A stretch of DNA of 64,000 nt from CBDCXE01 sp965223725 [NCBI: Nitrospinota bacterium] (GCA_965223725.1 CBDCXE010000006.1:620001-684000); one strand, 5' to 3'; shown: positions 22,084 to 31,722, counted from the stretch's first letter. Numbers and translations: made by a program. The notes: a model not told the origin generated them from the sequence alone.

Positions 22084-23130
22084 ATGAGTTGGATTGAAGT
22101 TGAAGCGGAGACGAGAGAAGAGGCGGAATCAAAATTACTCAGCGAACTGGGCGAAGCGGATATAAATAATGTTGAAGTGGAAGAGCTGAAAGTCGTACGC
22201 AAATTCCTTGGGATGGGTGGCAGAACGGTAAGACTGCGTGGCAAGGTTAAAGAGGCGGAAAACGAGCAACAGCAGACTAATGTGGTAGCGGATGCGCCGG
22301 TTGACGCTCCTGAAGAGGAAACAAATACTCCCGCCGCTTCAGAAAAAGAAGCGACAGCGACAGAAGGTGGCGCCGAAGATAAAAAGCCAGAGCCATCGGA
22401 ATCAATAAAGAAAAGTGGATCAATATACAAGCCATGGGCCTCTGAAGGGAAGAGCGCCATAGTCATCCCGCCAGAAGGAAGAGGGTTTGGCAAAAGGCTG
22501 TACAGCGCCGATCCGTTTGCTGAAGATCAGGAAGAAGTCGAAAACATGGATGATCGCGATTCTGAAGAGAGGCGATTTGAGGAGAATGGATTCACACCCC
22601 CTGATTACAAGGACGATGAAAACTCTGATATCCCGGAAGAGGTCAGAACCATGGCGGTCGAATTTGTGAACAGCTTGCTGGATGGCATGTCTATCGACGG
22701 TGATGTAAAAGCGTACAAGCTTGAGGACCGGCTCCTTGTCCATATCGACTCGGAAGATGGCGGCCTGTTGATCGGACGGAAGAGCGAAACCCTTGATTCA
22801 CTCCAGTACCTGACAGATATTATCGTGAACAGGGGGCGCGAAACCAGGACCAGAATCTCGCTGGATGTAGAGCATTATAAAGAGCGTAGAAGATTTAAAA
22901 TATATTCCATGGCCCAGGACGCCGCCGAAAACGCCATACAAAAAAGTCACCCGATACGTTTACAGCCGATGAGCCCGGCTGAACGTCAGATTATCCATGC
23001 CACACTGGCGGAAAATGAAAATGTGGAAACAATATCTGAAGGGCAGGGCAGCAGGAGACGGGTGGTCGTGCACCCTGTGTCAGGCAGGAAAAAACCTAGA
23101 AGAAACAGCGTAAGGGGCCGGGGCAGGTAA
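22084..23130 (+). CDS. jag: Jag/KhpB-type RNA-binding protein
   Basis: About 348 residues: an N-terminal Jag_N domain (SWIEVEAETREEAESKLL), a long acidic, poorly ordered linker (roughly residues 60-185), a KH-type domain (VHIDSEDGGLLIGRKSETLD) and a C-terminal R3H domain (PMSPAERQIIHATLAE), ending in a basic tail. Homologues (KhpB/EloR) bind RNA and affect cell elongation in Gram-positives; function here is inferred. ATG 22084 is preferred to the upstream TTG because GAGGTGA lies just before it. Last gene of the rpmH operon. Confidence 0.92.
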   Translation: MSWIEVEAETREEAESKLLSELGEADINNVEVEELKVVRKFLGMGGRTVRLRGKVKEAENEQQQTNVVADAPVDAPEEETNTPAASEKEATATEGGAEDKKPEPSESIKKSGSIYKPWASEGKSAIVIPPEGRGFGKRLYSADPFAEDQEEVENMDDRDSEERRFEENGFTPPDYKDDENSDIPEEVRTMAVEFVNSLLDGMSIDGDVKAYKLEDRLLVHIDSEDGGLLIGRKSETLDSLQYLTDIIVNRGRETRTRISLDVEHYKERRRFKIYSMAQDAAENAIQKSHPIRLQPMSPAERQIIHATLAENENVETISEGQGSRRRVVVHPVSGRKKPRRNSVRGRGR

Positions 23131-23256
23131 CGAACCGTTTGCTACCTGACGCCTGAATTTCTTTGAATAAAAATAAACACTCAACGGCGCAGCAATACAA
23201 CAGGTAATCATCACAGAAACTATGATTAATTCTGTTTCGCTCACCAGCCTATAATT

Positions 23257-24651
23257 TTACTCCAGCAGAGCCATCTGCCCAGCAACGCTTTCCTGCTGAA
23301 CCAGGTATTTGCCATCAAAGCAGGCTGTGCAAAAATCACCCTTCCGTTCACCCACCACCTCCAGCATCTTTTCCATACTTAAATAGGCCAAAGAGTCCGC
23401 ACCCAGATAATCGGAGATTTCACTTGGGGTGTAGGTCGAGGAAATAAGCTCGTCCCGGGTGGGCGTGTCGATTCCATAAAAACATGAATGGGTCGTTGGC
23501 GGAGAAGAAATGCGCATATGAATTTTTTTCGCTCCCGCGTCGCGCACCATCTTCACAATTTTTTTCGATGTGGTGCCCCTCACAATAGAATCATCCACAA
23601 CGACAACTTCTTTTCCCTTGATAATTTCTTTTATCGGGTTGAGTTTCAGTTTCACACCAAAGTGGCGGATCGATTGCACAGGCTCAATAAACGTTCTTCC
23701 CACATAATGGTTCCTGATGATCCCCTTTTCATATGGGATCCCCGACTCCTCCGAATAGCCAAGCGCGGCCACGATCCCGGAGTCAGGTACAGGGATGACC
23801 ATGTCAGCCTCCACAGGATACTCCAGCGCCAGCATCCGCCCGAACTTTTTGCGAACCGCATGCACGTTGGCGCCAAATATATTGGAGTCTGGCCGAGCAA
23901 AATATATATATTCAAAAATACAATGCTGGCTAGGGGCAGGCTCGAATGGGAAATAGCTGTTCAAACCTTCATCGTTTACAACAATCACTTCGCCAGGCTC
24001 TACTTCGCGGAGAAACTTTGCGTCGATCAGATCAAACGCGCAAGTTTCCGATGCGAATATATAAGCATTACCCAATTTGCCAATTGCCAAGGGCCTGAAC
24101 CCATAGACATCGCGGGCTATTATCAGCTCGTTCGATCCCATGATCGCCAATGAATACGCGCCGTTTATTTGGCTCAAGGCTTCAGTTACCTTATCTTGCA
24201 GCCGTTGACCTTTAGATTTTGCAATGAGATGGATAATGACTTCAGAATCCATGGATGATCGAAATATGGAGCCTTCATTTTCCAACTGCTCCTTCACCTG
24301 GTCAGCGTTTATCAGGTTGCCATTATGCGCCAGCGCCAGCGGACCACGGGAATATTCGATGGCCATAGGCTGTGCGTTGCGCAATTGTGAAACACCATGG
24401 GTGGAATACCGGTTATGCCCCACAGCCATGGAGCCTTCCAGTCCATCGATTTTCTCTTCATCAAATATTTCGGAGACAAGCCCCATACCAAGCTCTATAT
24501 GGTGCCGGACGCTATCAGACGAAACTATTCCTGACGACTCCTGACCTCTATGTTGAAGGGCGTACAGGCCCAGATATGTCAGGTTGGCAGCCTCCGGATG
24601 GCCATATACCGCAAATACAGCACATTCTTCCTTAAACTTGTCAAACGGCAT
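23257..24651 (-). CDS. purF: amidophosphoribosyltransferase
   Basis: A 464-residue enzyme for the first step of purine synthesis, making phosphoribosylamine from PRPP and glutamine. The N-terminal Ntn-hydrolase glutaminase has the catalytic Cys at position 10, implying removal of a nine-residue propeptide; the surrounding motif reads ECAVFAV rather than the usual ECGVFG. The PRPP loop VVVVDDSIVRGTT is intact. C244, C390, C441 and C444 match the four [4Fe-4S] ligands of the Bacillus-type enzyme, which are absent from the Escherichia coli type. It stands apart from other pur genes, convergent with jag and downstream of dnaN. Confidence 0.97.
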   Translation of the reverse strand: MPFDKFKEECAVFAVYGHPEAANLTYLGLYALQHRGQESSGIVSSDSVRHHIELGMGLVSEIFDEEKIDGLEGSMAVGHNRYSTHGVSQLRNAQPMAIEYSRGPLALAHNGNLINADQVKEQLENEGSIFRSSMDSEVIIHLIAKSKGQRLQDKVTEALSQINGAYSLAIMGSNELIIARDVYGFRPLAIGKLGNAYIFASETCAFDLIDAKFLREVEPGEVIVVNDEGLNSYFPFEPAPSQHCIFEYIYFARPDSNIFGANVHAVRKKFGRMLALEYPVEADMVIPVPDSGIVAALGYSEESGIPYEKGIIRNHYVGRTFIEPVQSIRHFGVKLKLNPIKEIIKGKEVVVVDDSIVRGTTSKKIVKMVRDAGAKKIHMRISSPPTTHSCFYGIDTPTRDELISSTYTPSEISDYLGADSLAYLSMEKMLEVVGERKGDFCTACFDGKYLVQQESVAGQMALLE

Positions 24652-24805
24652 TTTTTAATTCATTTATGAAAGAAACGCAGTTAAGGGTGAAGCGTAAATT
24701 TGTTTTGCCCATTAATATGACAGTTTAACATACACAATAAGCCTTGGAAAATGTAAGTACGAAATAATTTCGTATGCAGACCGGCAATAAACCGCCGACA
24801 GATGG

Positions 24806-25906
24806 CTATAGCCTCATCGGCATGACAATACAGAGCAGGTTGGCGTCGTCGGGCGCGACTACCATCACCGGGCTGAGCTGATCGTTCATTTTGATAATCA
24901 CATTCTCCGAGCCAAGCACCTTCAATGAGTCGAGCAGATAATATGCGTTCAGCCCTATGGTCACATCTTCGCCATCGAATTTTATGGCGGTTTCATCCTT
25001 CGCTTCGCCCAGCTCACCACCTTCGCTGACCAGTTCCACGCTTTCCTTGCTGAACGCGAAGCGCACCATGTGCGACTTTTCATCCGCCAGGGTCACCACC
25101 CGCCTTAAGCTGTTGGCGAATTCTTCCGAAACAACCGCGCCTTCACGATCAAACGATTTCGGTATCACCTGCTCATAGTTGGGATAGGCGCCGTCGATCA
25201 GACGCACAGCCAGGGTCAAGGAGTCCACTTCGAATATCAGATGATTATCTTTCTTGCAAAATTTCAGCGAGCCATCGCTATCGTCCAGCAGTTTTTCCAG
25301 CTCATGTATCGCTTTCCTGGCGATGATAGCCTTGATGGTCTCCGACACGCCGAACACACCTTCGCGCTCTATAAACGCCAGGCGATGACCGTCAGTGGCG
25401 ACCATACTGACCTTTGTGGGGGTGACCTCTATGAATGCGCCGTTCAGGGTGAGCCTGGTTTCATCCTGGGATATGGCATAGCTGGTTTTCTTGATCATCT
25501 CTGTCATCATTTCGGCGTCCAGCCCGGTGAGAGAGGACTCCTCAAAATCAGGCAGGGAGGGAAATTCGCTGGAACTGATGGTCGCCAGTTTGAACTTGGA
25601 ATTGCCAGATATAACCCGGCAACGCCCATCATCATCCACCTTCACAACGATATCTTCAGACGGCAGCTCTTTTAATATATCGTGCAGTTTTTTGGCCTGA
25701 ATTGTCACATTGCCTTTGGCTTTTACCTTCGCTGGATAAGAACCCCTCAGCCCCATATCCAGGTTGGTCGCAAAGATAGTGATCGCTTTGTCACCCGCCT
25801 CGATTAATGCATTCGCCAACACCGGCATCGCGCCTTTGGAAGAAACAATCCCCTGAACTCTTTGAATACCCTTATACAGGTCATCGCGCCCTATGGTGAA
25901 TTCCAT
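24806..25906 (-). CDS. dnaN: DNA polymerase III subunit beta (sliding clamp)
   Basis: A 366-residue clamp subunit with three repeated clamp domains; a ring dimer tethers polymerase to DNA. Recognised by MEFTIGRDDLYKGI at the start, the central LTLNGAFIEVTPTKVSMVATDGHRLA and the C-terminal SPVMVVAPDDANLLCIVMPMRL. ATG 25906 is preferred to an upstream TTG because GGGA lies just before it. It is not next to dnaA or gyrB, as is classical, but lies near polA and the rpmH-jag group. Confidence 0.97.
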   Translation of the reverse strand: MEFTIGRDDLYKGIQRVQGIVSSKGAMPVLANALIEAGDKAITIFATNLDMGLRGSYPAKVKAKGNVTIQAKKLHDILKELPSEDIVVKVDDDGRCRVISGNSKFKLATISSSEFPSLPDFEESSLTGLDAEMMTEMIKKTSYAISQDETRLTLNGAFIEVTPTKVSMVATDGHRLAFIEREGVFGVSETIKAIIARKAIHELEKLLDDSDGSLKFCKKDNHLIFEVDSLTLAVRLIDGAYPNYEQVIPKSFDREGAVVSEEFANSLRRVVTLADEKSHMVRFAFSKESVELVSEGGELGEAKDETAIKFDGEDVTIGLNAYYLLDSLKVLGSENVIIKMNDQLSPVMVVAPDDANLLCIVMPMRL

Positions 25907-26011
25907 AGCATTCCCACTCAAAAAATGATTAATAGTAAAATATAAATATTGCGCTTAACAGCAGATGCCATTACACGCTTTTAACATACCTAGCGCTAAA
26001 GATTTTAGAAG

Positions 26012-26040
26012 CTTATCAATTCATTATACATGTGTCAACA
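26012..26040 (-). promoter_or_regulatory. putative promoter of dnaN
   Basis: On the minus strand TTGACA (26040-26035) is followed after 17 bases by TAAGCT (26017-26012). A TATAAT (26030-26025) also lies within the spacer. It is about 105 bases upstream of the dnaN ATG. The strong -35 and two imperfect -10 options make this moderate evidence. Confidence 0.45.
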
Positions 26041-26083
26041 ACCAGATGGGGTAAGTTATCCAGTTAAAGGAAGATATTGCCAA

Positions 26084-28756
26084 TTAATGGGCTTCATCCC
26101 AGTTGGCGCCACTTTGCACATCCACAGTCAGGGGCACAACCAACTTCCATACATTCTCCATTTCATGTTTCACCATTTCGGTCAGCGATTCCATCTCCTG
26201 CTCCGGCGTTTCAAAAACAAGTTCATCGTGCACTTGCAAGATCATTTTTGTTTCGAACCTGCCTTCATCCAGTTTGCGCTGGATGTTTATCATAGCTACC
26301 TTGATGATATCCGCCGCGCTGCCTTGGAGCGGCGAGTTTATGGCGTTGCGCTCGGCGAACTGCCGCGCCTGACGGTTCGACGCGTTGATCTCAGGCAGAT
26401 ATCGCCGACGCCCTGATATGGTGGTCACATATCCGGTTTTTTTCGCTTCTTCCACCGCCTTGTCCATGAACTTTCGCACATCCGGGTATCGCTCGAAATA
26501 GTTATTGATAAACCTTTGCGCCTCGGCCCGGGGGATCTTCAGTTCGTTGCTCAGGCCGAAGGCTGTCTGTCCGTAGATGATCCCGAAGTTCACGCTTTTC
26601 GCCACCCGGCGCATATCATCGCTGACCAGCGCAGGAGTTACGTTGAAAACCTCCGCCGCTGTGCGGGCATGGATATCCTCATCATTTTGAAACGCCTCCA
26701 GCAAAACCTTCTCGCCAGAGAAATGGGCCAGCAGCCGAAGCTCGATCTGTGAATAATCAGCCGATACCAGCAAAGTACCCTTCGGCGCTATGAATGCTTC
26801 TCTTATCCGTCGGCCCGTGGCTGTGCGTATCGGTATGTTCTGCAGGTTCGGGTCGGAGGAGGAGAGCCGGCCGGTGGCGGCGACGGTCTGGTTGAAAGAT
26901 GTATGTATCCTGCCTGTCTTCTCGTTGATCATCTGCGGCAAGGCGTCCACATAAGTGTTCTTCAGCTTGGCTAGCTGCCGATACTCCAGAATCAGCGCCG
27001 GCAGTGGATGCGCGTCCGCTAATCTTTCCAGCGTTGACTGATCGGTGGAGAACCCGGTCTTCGTTTTCCTGCCGCCGGACAGTTTCAGTTTTTCGAAAAG
27101 TATGGGGCCCAATTGTTTGGGGGAGTTGATGTTGAACTCTTCACCTGCGGCCTCATAAATATCTTTCTCGTACCGTTCAATATCTCCGCCCAGCTCGGTG
27201 GAGAATTCGGCCAGCATATCAGCGTCCACCAGCATGCCGTTGCGCTCTATTCGCGCCAATGCATATATAAGCGGGATTTCGATATTCTCCATCAGACAAT
27301 TCAACTTGTCGCGCTCAATCACAGGGCGCAGCTTGTCCACAAGCCGACAGGTTATATCAGCGTCCTCCGCGGCGTAATCGGCGGCCTTTTCTATCTCCAC
27401 CTGGCGGAAACTTATCTGCTTTGCCCCGGAGCCGCACAGATCGGAATATTCGATCATCGTCTCGCCGAAATGTTCCAGCGCCAGAGCGGAGAGGCCATGC
27501 TTTTTAGACGGGTTTATAAGGTATGAAGCGATCATGGTGTCGAAACCGATCGGCGCCACGCTAATACCTTCAGTCTCCATGATATGCATGTCGTATTTTA
27601 TATTCTGACCATATTTAGGGATCGATTCATCTTCCAATAACTTCTTGATCTTCGGCAATACGCTCTTCAAGGATAACTGTTTCGGAACATTTTCATAATC
27701 GTGACGTAATGGCAGATAGTATGCCTTGCCCTCCTTCGCGGAAAAGCTCATCCCCACCATCTGCGCCGCAATCGGGTCGAGGGATGTTGTCTCTGTATCG
27801 AAAGCAAATCCGCTAGAGCCGCGCATCTCTTTTATCATCGCGTCGAATGTTTTCATATCGGTGACGCAGATATACTCCCTGGGCGTCGATGGCGCCGACG
27901 GGCCAAGGTCGTTGATCATCGATGTGAACTCCAGCTCGGTGAACAGCTCCCTCAGCTTGCCGTTGTCCGGCTCGACGACCTTCCATTTGTCCGGCTCGAC
28001 AGCGACCGGCGCGTCCAGGACTATGGTTGCCAATTGTTTCGACAACCGGGCCTGGTCGGCGTATTCGATCAGGTTTTCCCGCAGCTTTTTCTTTTTCATG
28101 GTCTCCGCCGCGGCGAGCACCTTTTCGACATTGCCAAACTCTTTCACCAGCGATATCGCCGTCTTTTCGCCCACGCCCGGCACACCCGGGATGTTGTCCG
28201 AAGAATCACCCATCAGCCCCAGGATATCCGCCACCAGCTCCGGCGCCACACCGAATTTCGCTTCCACCTCCTCCATGCCGATATCCTTGTCTTTCATCGA
28301 ATCGTACATCTGTACGCCGGCGGTGACCAGCTGCATCATGTCCTTGTCGGACGTCACGATCACCACGTCGTATCCTTGCGCGGCGGCCTGGGCGGCGATG
28401 GTCCCGATCAGGTCGTCCGCTTCGTATCCAGGCTCCTTTATCGACGACAGGTTGTATCCATCCACCAGCCGGTCGATATATGGAAGCTGGCTTGCCAGGT
28501 CATCCGGCATCTCCGGACGATGCGCCTTGTACTGGTCGAACATTTCATGCCTAAAAGTCTTCTCCTTCGAGTCGAACACCATCACGGCGCTGTCCGGCTT
28601 CCGCTCATCGAGGATCTTTTTCAGCATCAACGCAAAACCGTAGACCGCATTGGTCGGCTGCCCCCGGGAGTTGGATAGGAACTGGCGGATGGCGAAATAA
28701 GCGCGATAATAGTATCCAGCGCCATCGATCAGGTATAAAACAGGTTTTTTCGACAT
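26084..28756 (-). CDS. polA: DNA polymerase I
   Basis: An 890-residue repair and Okazaki-fragment polymerase with all three domains. The N-terminal 5' nuclease runs to about residue 290. The 3'-5' exonuclease is intact: DTETTSLDP, NIKYDMHIM and YAAEDAD carry the metal-binding acidic residues, so this enzyme should proofread, unlike Taq. The polymerase domain has motif A DYSQIELRLLAHFSG, motif B RRVAKSVNFGIIYGQTAFG and motif C VHDELVFE. Length is normal. It is transcribed leftward toward dnaN and divergently from the TPR gene. Confidence 0.98.
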   Translation of the reverse strand: MSKKPVLYLIDGAGYYYRAYFAIRQFLSNSRGQPTNAVYGFALMLKKILDERKPDSAVMVFDSKEKTFRHEMFDQYKAHRPEMPDDLASQLPYIDRLVDGYNLSSIKEPGYEADDLIGTIAAQAAAQGYDVVIVTSDKDMMQLVTAGVQMYDSMKDKDIGMEEVEAKFGVAPELVADILGLMGDSSDNIPGVPGVGEKTAISLVKEFGNVEKVLAAAETMKKKKLRENLIEYADQARLSKQLATIVLDAPVAVEPDKWKVVEPDNGKLRELFTELEFTSMINDLGPSAPSTPREYICVTDMKTFDAMIKEMRGSSGFAFDTETTSLDPIAAQMVGMSFSAKEGKAYYLPLRHDYENVPKQLSLKSVLPKIKKLLEDESIPKYGQNIKYDMHIMETEGISVAPIGFDTMIASYLINPSKKHGLSALALEHFGETMIEYSDLCGSGAKQISFRQVEIEKAADYAAEDADITCRLVDKLRPVIERDKLNCLMENIEIPLIYALARIERNGMLVDADMLAEFSTELGGDIERYEKDIYEAAGEEFNINSPKQLGPILFEKLKLSGGRKTKTGFSTDQSTLERLADAHPLPALILEYRQLAKLKNTYVDALPQMINEKTGRIHTSFNQTVAATGRLSSSDPNLQNIPIRTATGRRIREAFIAPKGTLLVSADYSQIELRLLAHFSGEKVLLEAFQNDEDIHARTAAEVFNVTPALVSDDMRRVAKSVNFGIIYGQTAFGLSNELKIPRAEAQRFINNYFERYPDVRKFMDKAVEEAKKTGYVTTISGRRRYLPEINASNRQARQFAERNAINSPLQGSAADIIKVAMINIQRKLDEGRFETKMILQVHDELVFETPEQEMESLTEMVKHEMENVWKLVVPLTVDVQSGANWDEAH

Positions 28757-29164
28757 GGCCTACTTTAGCAGTCCACGCGGCCAAGGGCAATACCGCAGAG
28801 ATGACTGGATTGTGTCACTGATATACAATTAGTTTTATAACTATCATTTCAAAAATCCTTCTGTCAAATTCCTTATCTGCAGCATATTCTGCATTAAGTA
28901 TGAGGTTACAAGAAGAATTGTAGTTTGCAAATGGCAGGTGAGGGATTTGGAGCATTTGAGGCAAAAGAAGCATATGCGGGATTTGAGGGATCGTTTTGGC
29001 GCCGTTGTTGCTGGAGCTGTTATTGTGGATTTATACCAACTCATTGTTTTATTTGAACAACCCTCATAAGAAAGAGATGCAATTAAATGGTGAGAGTATA
29101 TTGGAGACAGGAAACCCAGTATAGACAAAAATTTAAGCTGACATAAAGGACAAATCGAATTTAT
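28757..29164. other. intergenic region between polA and the TPR gene
   Basis: About 410 bases with short open stretches on both strands, none with a good start, ribosome site or recognisable product. It should hold the polA promoter; no convincing one was found. A decayed gene cannot be excluded. Confidence 0.4.
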
Positions 29165-29193
29165 TTGACGTAAGTTATTAAATTGATTATAAT
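29165..29193 (+). promoter_or_regulatory. sigma-70 promoter of the TPR gene
   Basis: TTGACG (29165-29170), a 17-base spacer and a perfect TATAAT (29188-29193), 38 bases before the first start codon. One of the best promoter matches in the window. Confidence 0.7.
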
Positions 29194-29230
29194 TAATACT
29201 TAATTGTCCGTTGATCTCAGTGGATAGAAA

Positions 29231-29824
29231 GTGAAATTTTTGATGCTACAACAGTATAAATTAGCGCTTGTTGTGATGGTCGTCGCCTCTGTTTTTGTTG
29301 TGCGGTACACCTATTCAGAAGCCACAAAAGTTGGAAATAGCGCTAAAGAACCAGCGCTAGCTTCAGATATAGGCAATAGTGAGCTGTTGCCAGACCCTGA
29401 TACAGAGTTTAAATTACATTCTATTAATGAAATGTACCGGCAAGCCTTGATCGCCGTTAGCGCTGGTTCATACCAGGATGCAAGGATCAAGTTTTCCTAT
29501 TTTATCAGGAATTTTCCATCGTCCCATCTGATACCTTTGGCAATTTACTGGAGGGGTGAAGCCAGCTACGGTTTGAGTAAATATGAAATGGCTTCAGAAG
29601 ATTTTCATATCGTAAGCTCCCGATATCCAAACAGTAATAAAGCGCCAGACGCGTTGTTGAAGCTTGGTCTATGCAAACTGAAACTGGACAACCTTGGTGA
29701 AGGCTTGGTGATTCTGGAGTTGGTAACAGTAACATATCCATCTACTCCTGCCGCGCTTCGGGCTGAGCAGGAGATTGGTAAAAGAGACGATGTTAGCGAT
29801 AAATCGAAACCGGGGAATAGTTAA
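29231..29824 (+). CDS. TPR-repeat envelope protein, YbgF/CpoB-like
   Basis: A 197-residue protein with an N-terminal hydrophobic helix (about residues 10-26) that is a signal peptide or membrane anchor, and at least three tetratricopeptide units from residue 65 on (MYRQALIAVSAGSYQDARIK, IYWRGEASYGLSKYEMASED, ALLKLGLCKLKLDNLGEGL). The spacing and FP/YP breaks between units resemble the C-terminal TPR domain of YbgF/CpoB, which works with Tol-Pal in envelope constriction. No tol or pal gene is nearby, so the function is only suggested. Start GTG 29231 or ATG 29243; no strong ribosome site. Probably co-transcribed with the next gene 21 bases on. Confidence 0.65.
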   Translation: MKFLMLQQYKLALVVMVVASVFVVRYTYSEATKVGNSAKEPALASDIGNSELLPDPDTEFKLHSINEMYRQALIAVSAGSYQDARIKFSYFIRNFPSSHLIPLAIYWRGEASYGLSKYEMASEDFHIVSSRYPNSNKAPDALLKLGLCKLKLDNLGEGLVILELVTVTYPSTPAALRAEQEIGKRDDVSDKSKPGNS

Positions 29825-29844
29825 TATGGAGGGGGTTCACAACC

Positions 29845-30819
29845 ATGATGAATAAATTTGTATTTTCTTTTTTCGCTCTGGGCGTAATGTTTATATTTAA
29901 CAGCGCCACAGCCAATGCCAGCAACACGATGGTCTATCTGCAGATGAATAATCTGTTCGTAGCTGGTGGGCTGGATGACGAAGCTGGATCTACCGATAGC
30001 TCCGTGGAGCTGGAAGAGTTTGATGAGATCGATTCCACCCATGTCACGGGGGCGATGGAAGATGAAACTGATGTCACTTCCGAAAGCCTGGATGAACAGT
30101 TTTTTTATAAATCAGATAGAGGGGCGCCTACAACTTATCTCCAGATGTTCGAGTCTTCCGGTTATATTGCTGATTCTGTTACCGAAGAGGGAGATATTTT
30201 GGATGGAGAGCCTGGTGTGCTCAATTCCTTCATCGAGACCGAAACAGTATATTTAGGTCAGGGCTCCGCTGATGGTGTTGTCGCTGGTGACAAGTTTTAT
30301 GTTGTACACCTGTCGGAGGATCCGGTAATTCACCCAGTATCCAAAAAGCTGGTTGGTTATAAAGTGCTGGTGGATGGAGTGATAGAAGTCTACGACACAA
30401 CTGATGCGTTTTCCAAGGCAAAAGTAGTGAATAGCTATGATTCCATTGAAAGAGGGGACTACATTATTCCATACATAGAACCTGATCTAGCGAAACTGGA
30501 CCCAGACAGGCCAGTGATCGAAAAAGGTATCGAAGGCGTGTTGCTGGCCAGCAAGGAACCAAAGGAAGGCCTTGCCACCGGCGATGTAATTTACCTGGAT
30601 ATTGGTGGAGCGTCTGGCGTTGAAGAGGGCGATGTGTTTAACATACTGGATCAAAACCCTGTTTTCAAAAGAGATGGCAAGCTGGCGGAAGGGTTCCCCA
30701 AGATAGTGGGTCAGGCAAAGGTAATTTCCATTCAGGATAATACATCAACAGCCTATATCACCGACAGCACGCTGGACTCGCATGCGGGTTATTCGGTTGT
30801 TTATTCAAATGTACGCTGA
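29845..30819 (+). CDS. secreted protein with duplicated beta-rich module, function unknown
   Basis: A 324-residue exported protein of no family I recognise with certainty. A signal peptide covers about residues 1-25 (ending ATANA). Residues 40-130 are acidic and probably disordered, flanked by two similar short motifs (TMVYLQM and PTTYLQM). Two related modules follow, about 134-211 and 249-322; each begins with a Gly-rich turn (GSADGVVAGDKFYVV; GASGVEEGDVFNIL) and ends with a GDYIIPY/GYSVVYS-type strand. This plan resembles the small beta-barrels seen after LysM domains or in FlgT-like periplasmic proteins. GGAGGGGG precedes the ATG. Confidence 0.6.
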   Translation: MMNKFVFSFFALGVMFIFNSATANASNTMVYLQMNNLFVAGGLDDEAGSTDSSVELEEFDEIDSTHVTGAMEDETDVTSESLDEQFFYKSDRGAPTTYLQMFESSGYIADSVTEEGDILDGEPGVLNSFIETETVYLGQGSADGVVAGDKFYVVHLSEDPVIHPVSKKLVGYKVLVDGVIEVYDTTDAFSKAKVVNSYDSIERGDYIIPYIEPDLAKLDPDRPVIEKGIEGVLLASKEPKEGLATGDVIYLDIGGASGVEEGDVFNILDQNPVFKRDGKLAEGFPKIVGQAKVISIQDNTSTAYITDSTLDSHAGYSVVYSNVR

Positions 30820-30984
30820 TAAATAATATTATTTCAACATTACTATAGCCTGTATCATGGCCCGGCCACGATGCAGCGATGAGAATTATTTTAACGCAAT
30901 TGACCCAGCCTTCTTTGCGCCATTTCCCCAGGAATAAGTTAAACTATACCCGGCTTGATGATCCTTCGGCGTTAACAGGATGAA

Positions 30985-31722
30985 ATGAACGAAAAAATCG
31001 ATATACAAGTACAAAAAGAAACCGAGCGCTCCGACAAGTCCAAGCTTAGGCAATATCAGGACATGGTGGTGGGCAGCCGGTCGATATGGTTTTTGATCAA
31101 GTTCGAGCTGGTCGCTTTGTTTGTATCACGAATTCCCGGGGCGCTGGGCCTGCTGTTGCGGAAAATATTTTATCCAATGATATTGGCGGAAGTGGGCAGC
31201 GGTGTAGTGTTTGGGACAGACTGCTGGTTCCGCCACCCGGGCAAGATAAGAATAGGCGCCGACACGATTATAGACGACGGTGTGTTGATCGACGCCAAAG
31301 GATCGAACAATAAAGGTGTACTTATCGGCCGGGGCTGCTACATAGGCCGGGGGACGGTGCTCAGCTGCAAGGAGGGGGACATCATACTGGGCGAGGCTGT
31401 GAACCTTTCCACATGGTGCAATATTTCTTCAAACTCCAGTATCGAGATCGAAGAGAAAACATTGCTGGGCCCCTACGCTTCCATATTCGCCACGGAGCAC
31501 AACTTCGATGATCCAGGCATCGATATCCTGGATCAGAAATGGTCCAGCAAGGGCGTGACGATAAAACGGAACTGTTGGCTGGGCGCCAGGGTGACCGTGC
31601 TGGATGGTGTCAGCGTGGGGGCCAATACCATTATCGGCGCCGGCTCGGTGGTCAACGATGATTTGCCGGATGATGCGATCGCGGTGGGCTCGCCGGCGAA
31701 AACTGTGAAACAGAGGCGATGA
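30985..31722 (+). CDS. hexapeptide-repeat acyltransferase
   Basis: A 245-residue protein of the left-handed beta-helix O-acyltransferase family. After a basic N-terminus and an amphipathic or hydrophobic stretch (residues 32-70, possible membrane association), repeated hexapeptides build the helix (GVLIGRGCYIGRGTVL; LGARVTVLDGVSVGANTIIGAGSVV). The FATEHNFDD segment supplies the likely catalytic His. Related enzymes acetylate exopolysaccharide or lipid-linked sugars. Its stop codon overlaps the start of the next gene (ATGA), a membrane glycosyltransferase-like protein, which supports a joint role in a cell-surface glycan. The acyl donor and acceptor are unknown. Confidence 0.82.
   Translation: MNEKIDIQVQKETERSDKSKLRQYQDMVVGSRSIWFLIKFELVALFVSRIPGALGLLLRKIFYPMILAEVGSGVVFGTDCWFRHPGKIRIGADTIIDDGVLIDAKGSNNKGVLIGRGCYIGRGTVLSCKEGDIILGEAVNLSTWCNISSNSSIEIEEKTLLGPYASIFATEHNFDDPGIDILDQKWSSKGVTIKRNCWLGARVTVLDGVSVGANTIIGAGSVVNDDLPDDAIAVGSPAKTVKQRR

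Noticed and set aside
24758-24774. TACGAAA-TAA-TTTCGTA inverted repeat between dnaN and purF
   Set aside because: Looks like a hairpin but has no T-run for a terminator in either direction and no clear promoter to regulate; left as a curiosity.
27726-28643. 305-codon plus-strand frame opposite polA
   Set aside because: Shadow of polA; Ser/Pro-rich without recognisable domains, and polA is complete.
28844-29128. 94-codon minus-strand frame between polA and the TPR gene
   Set aside because: No ribosome site, no family; the region lacks coding-like composition on either strand.
30831-30844. AAATAATATTATTT palindrome after the duplicated-module gene
   Set aside because: Pure A/T, too weak to terminate transcription and likely by chance.
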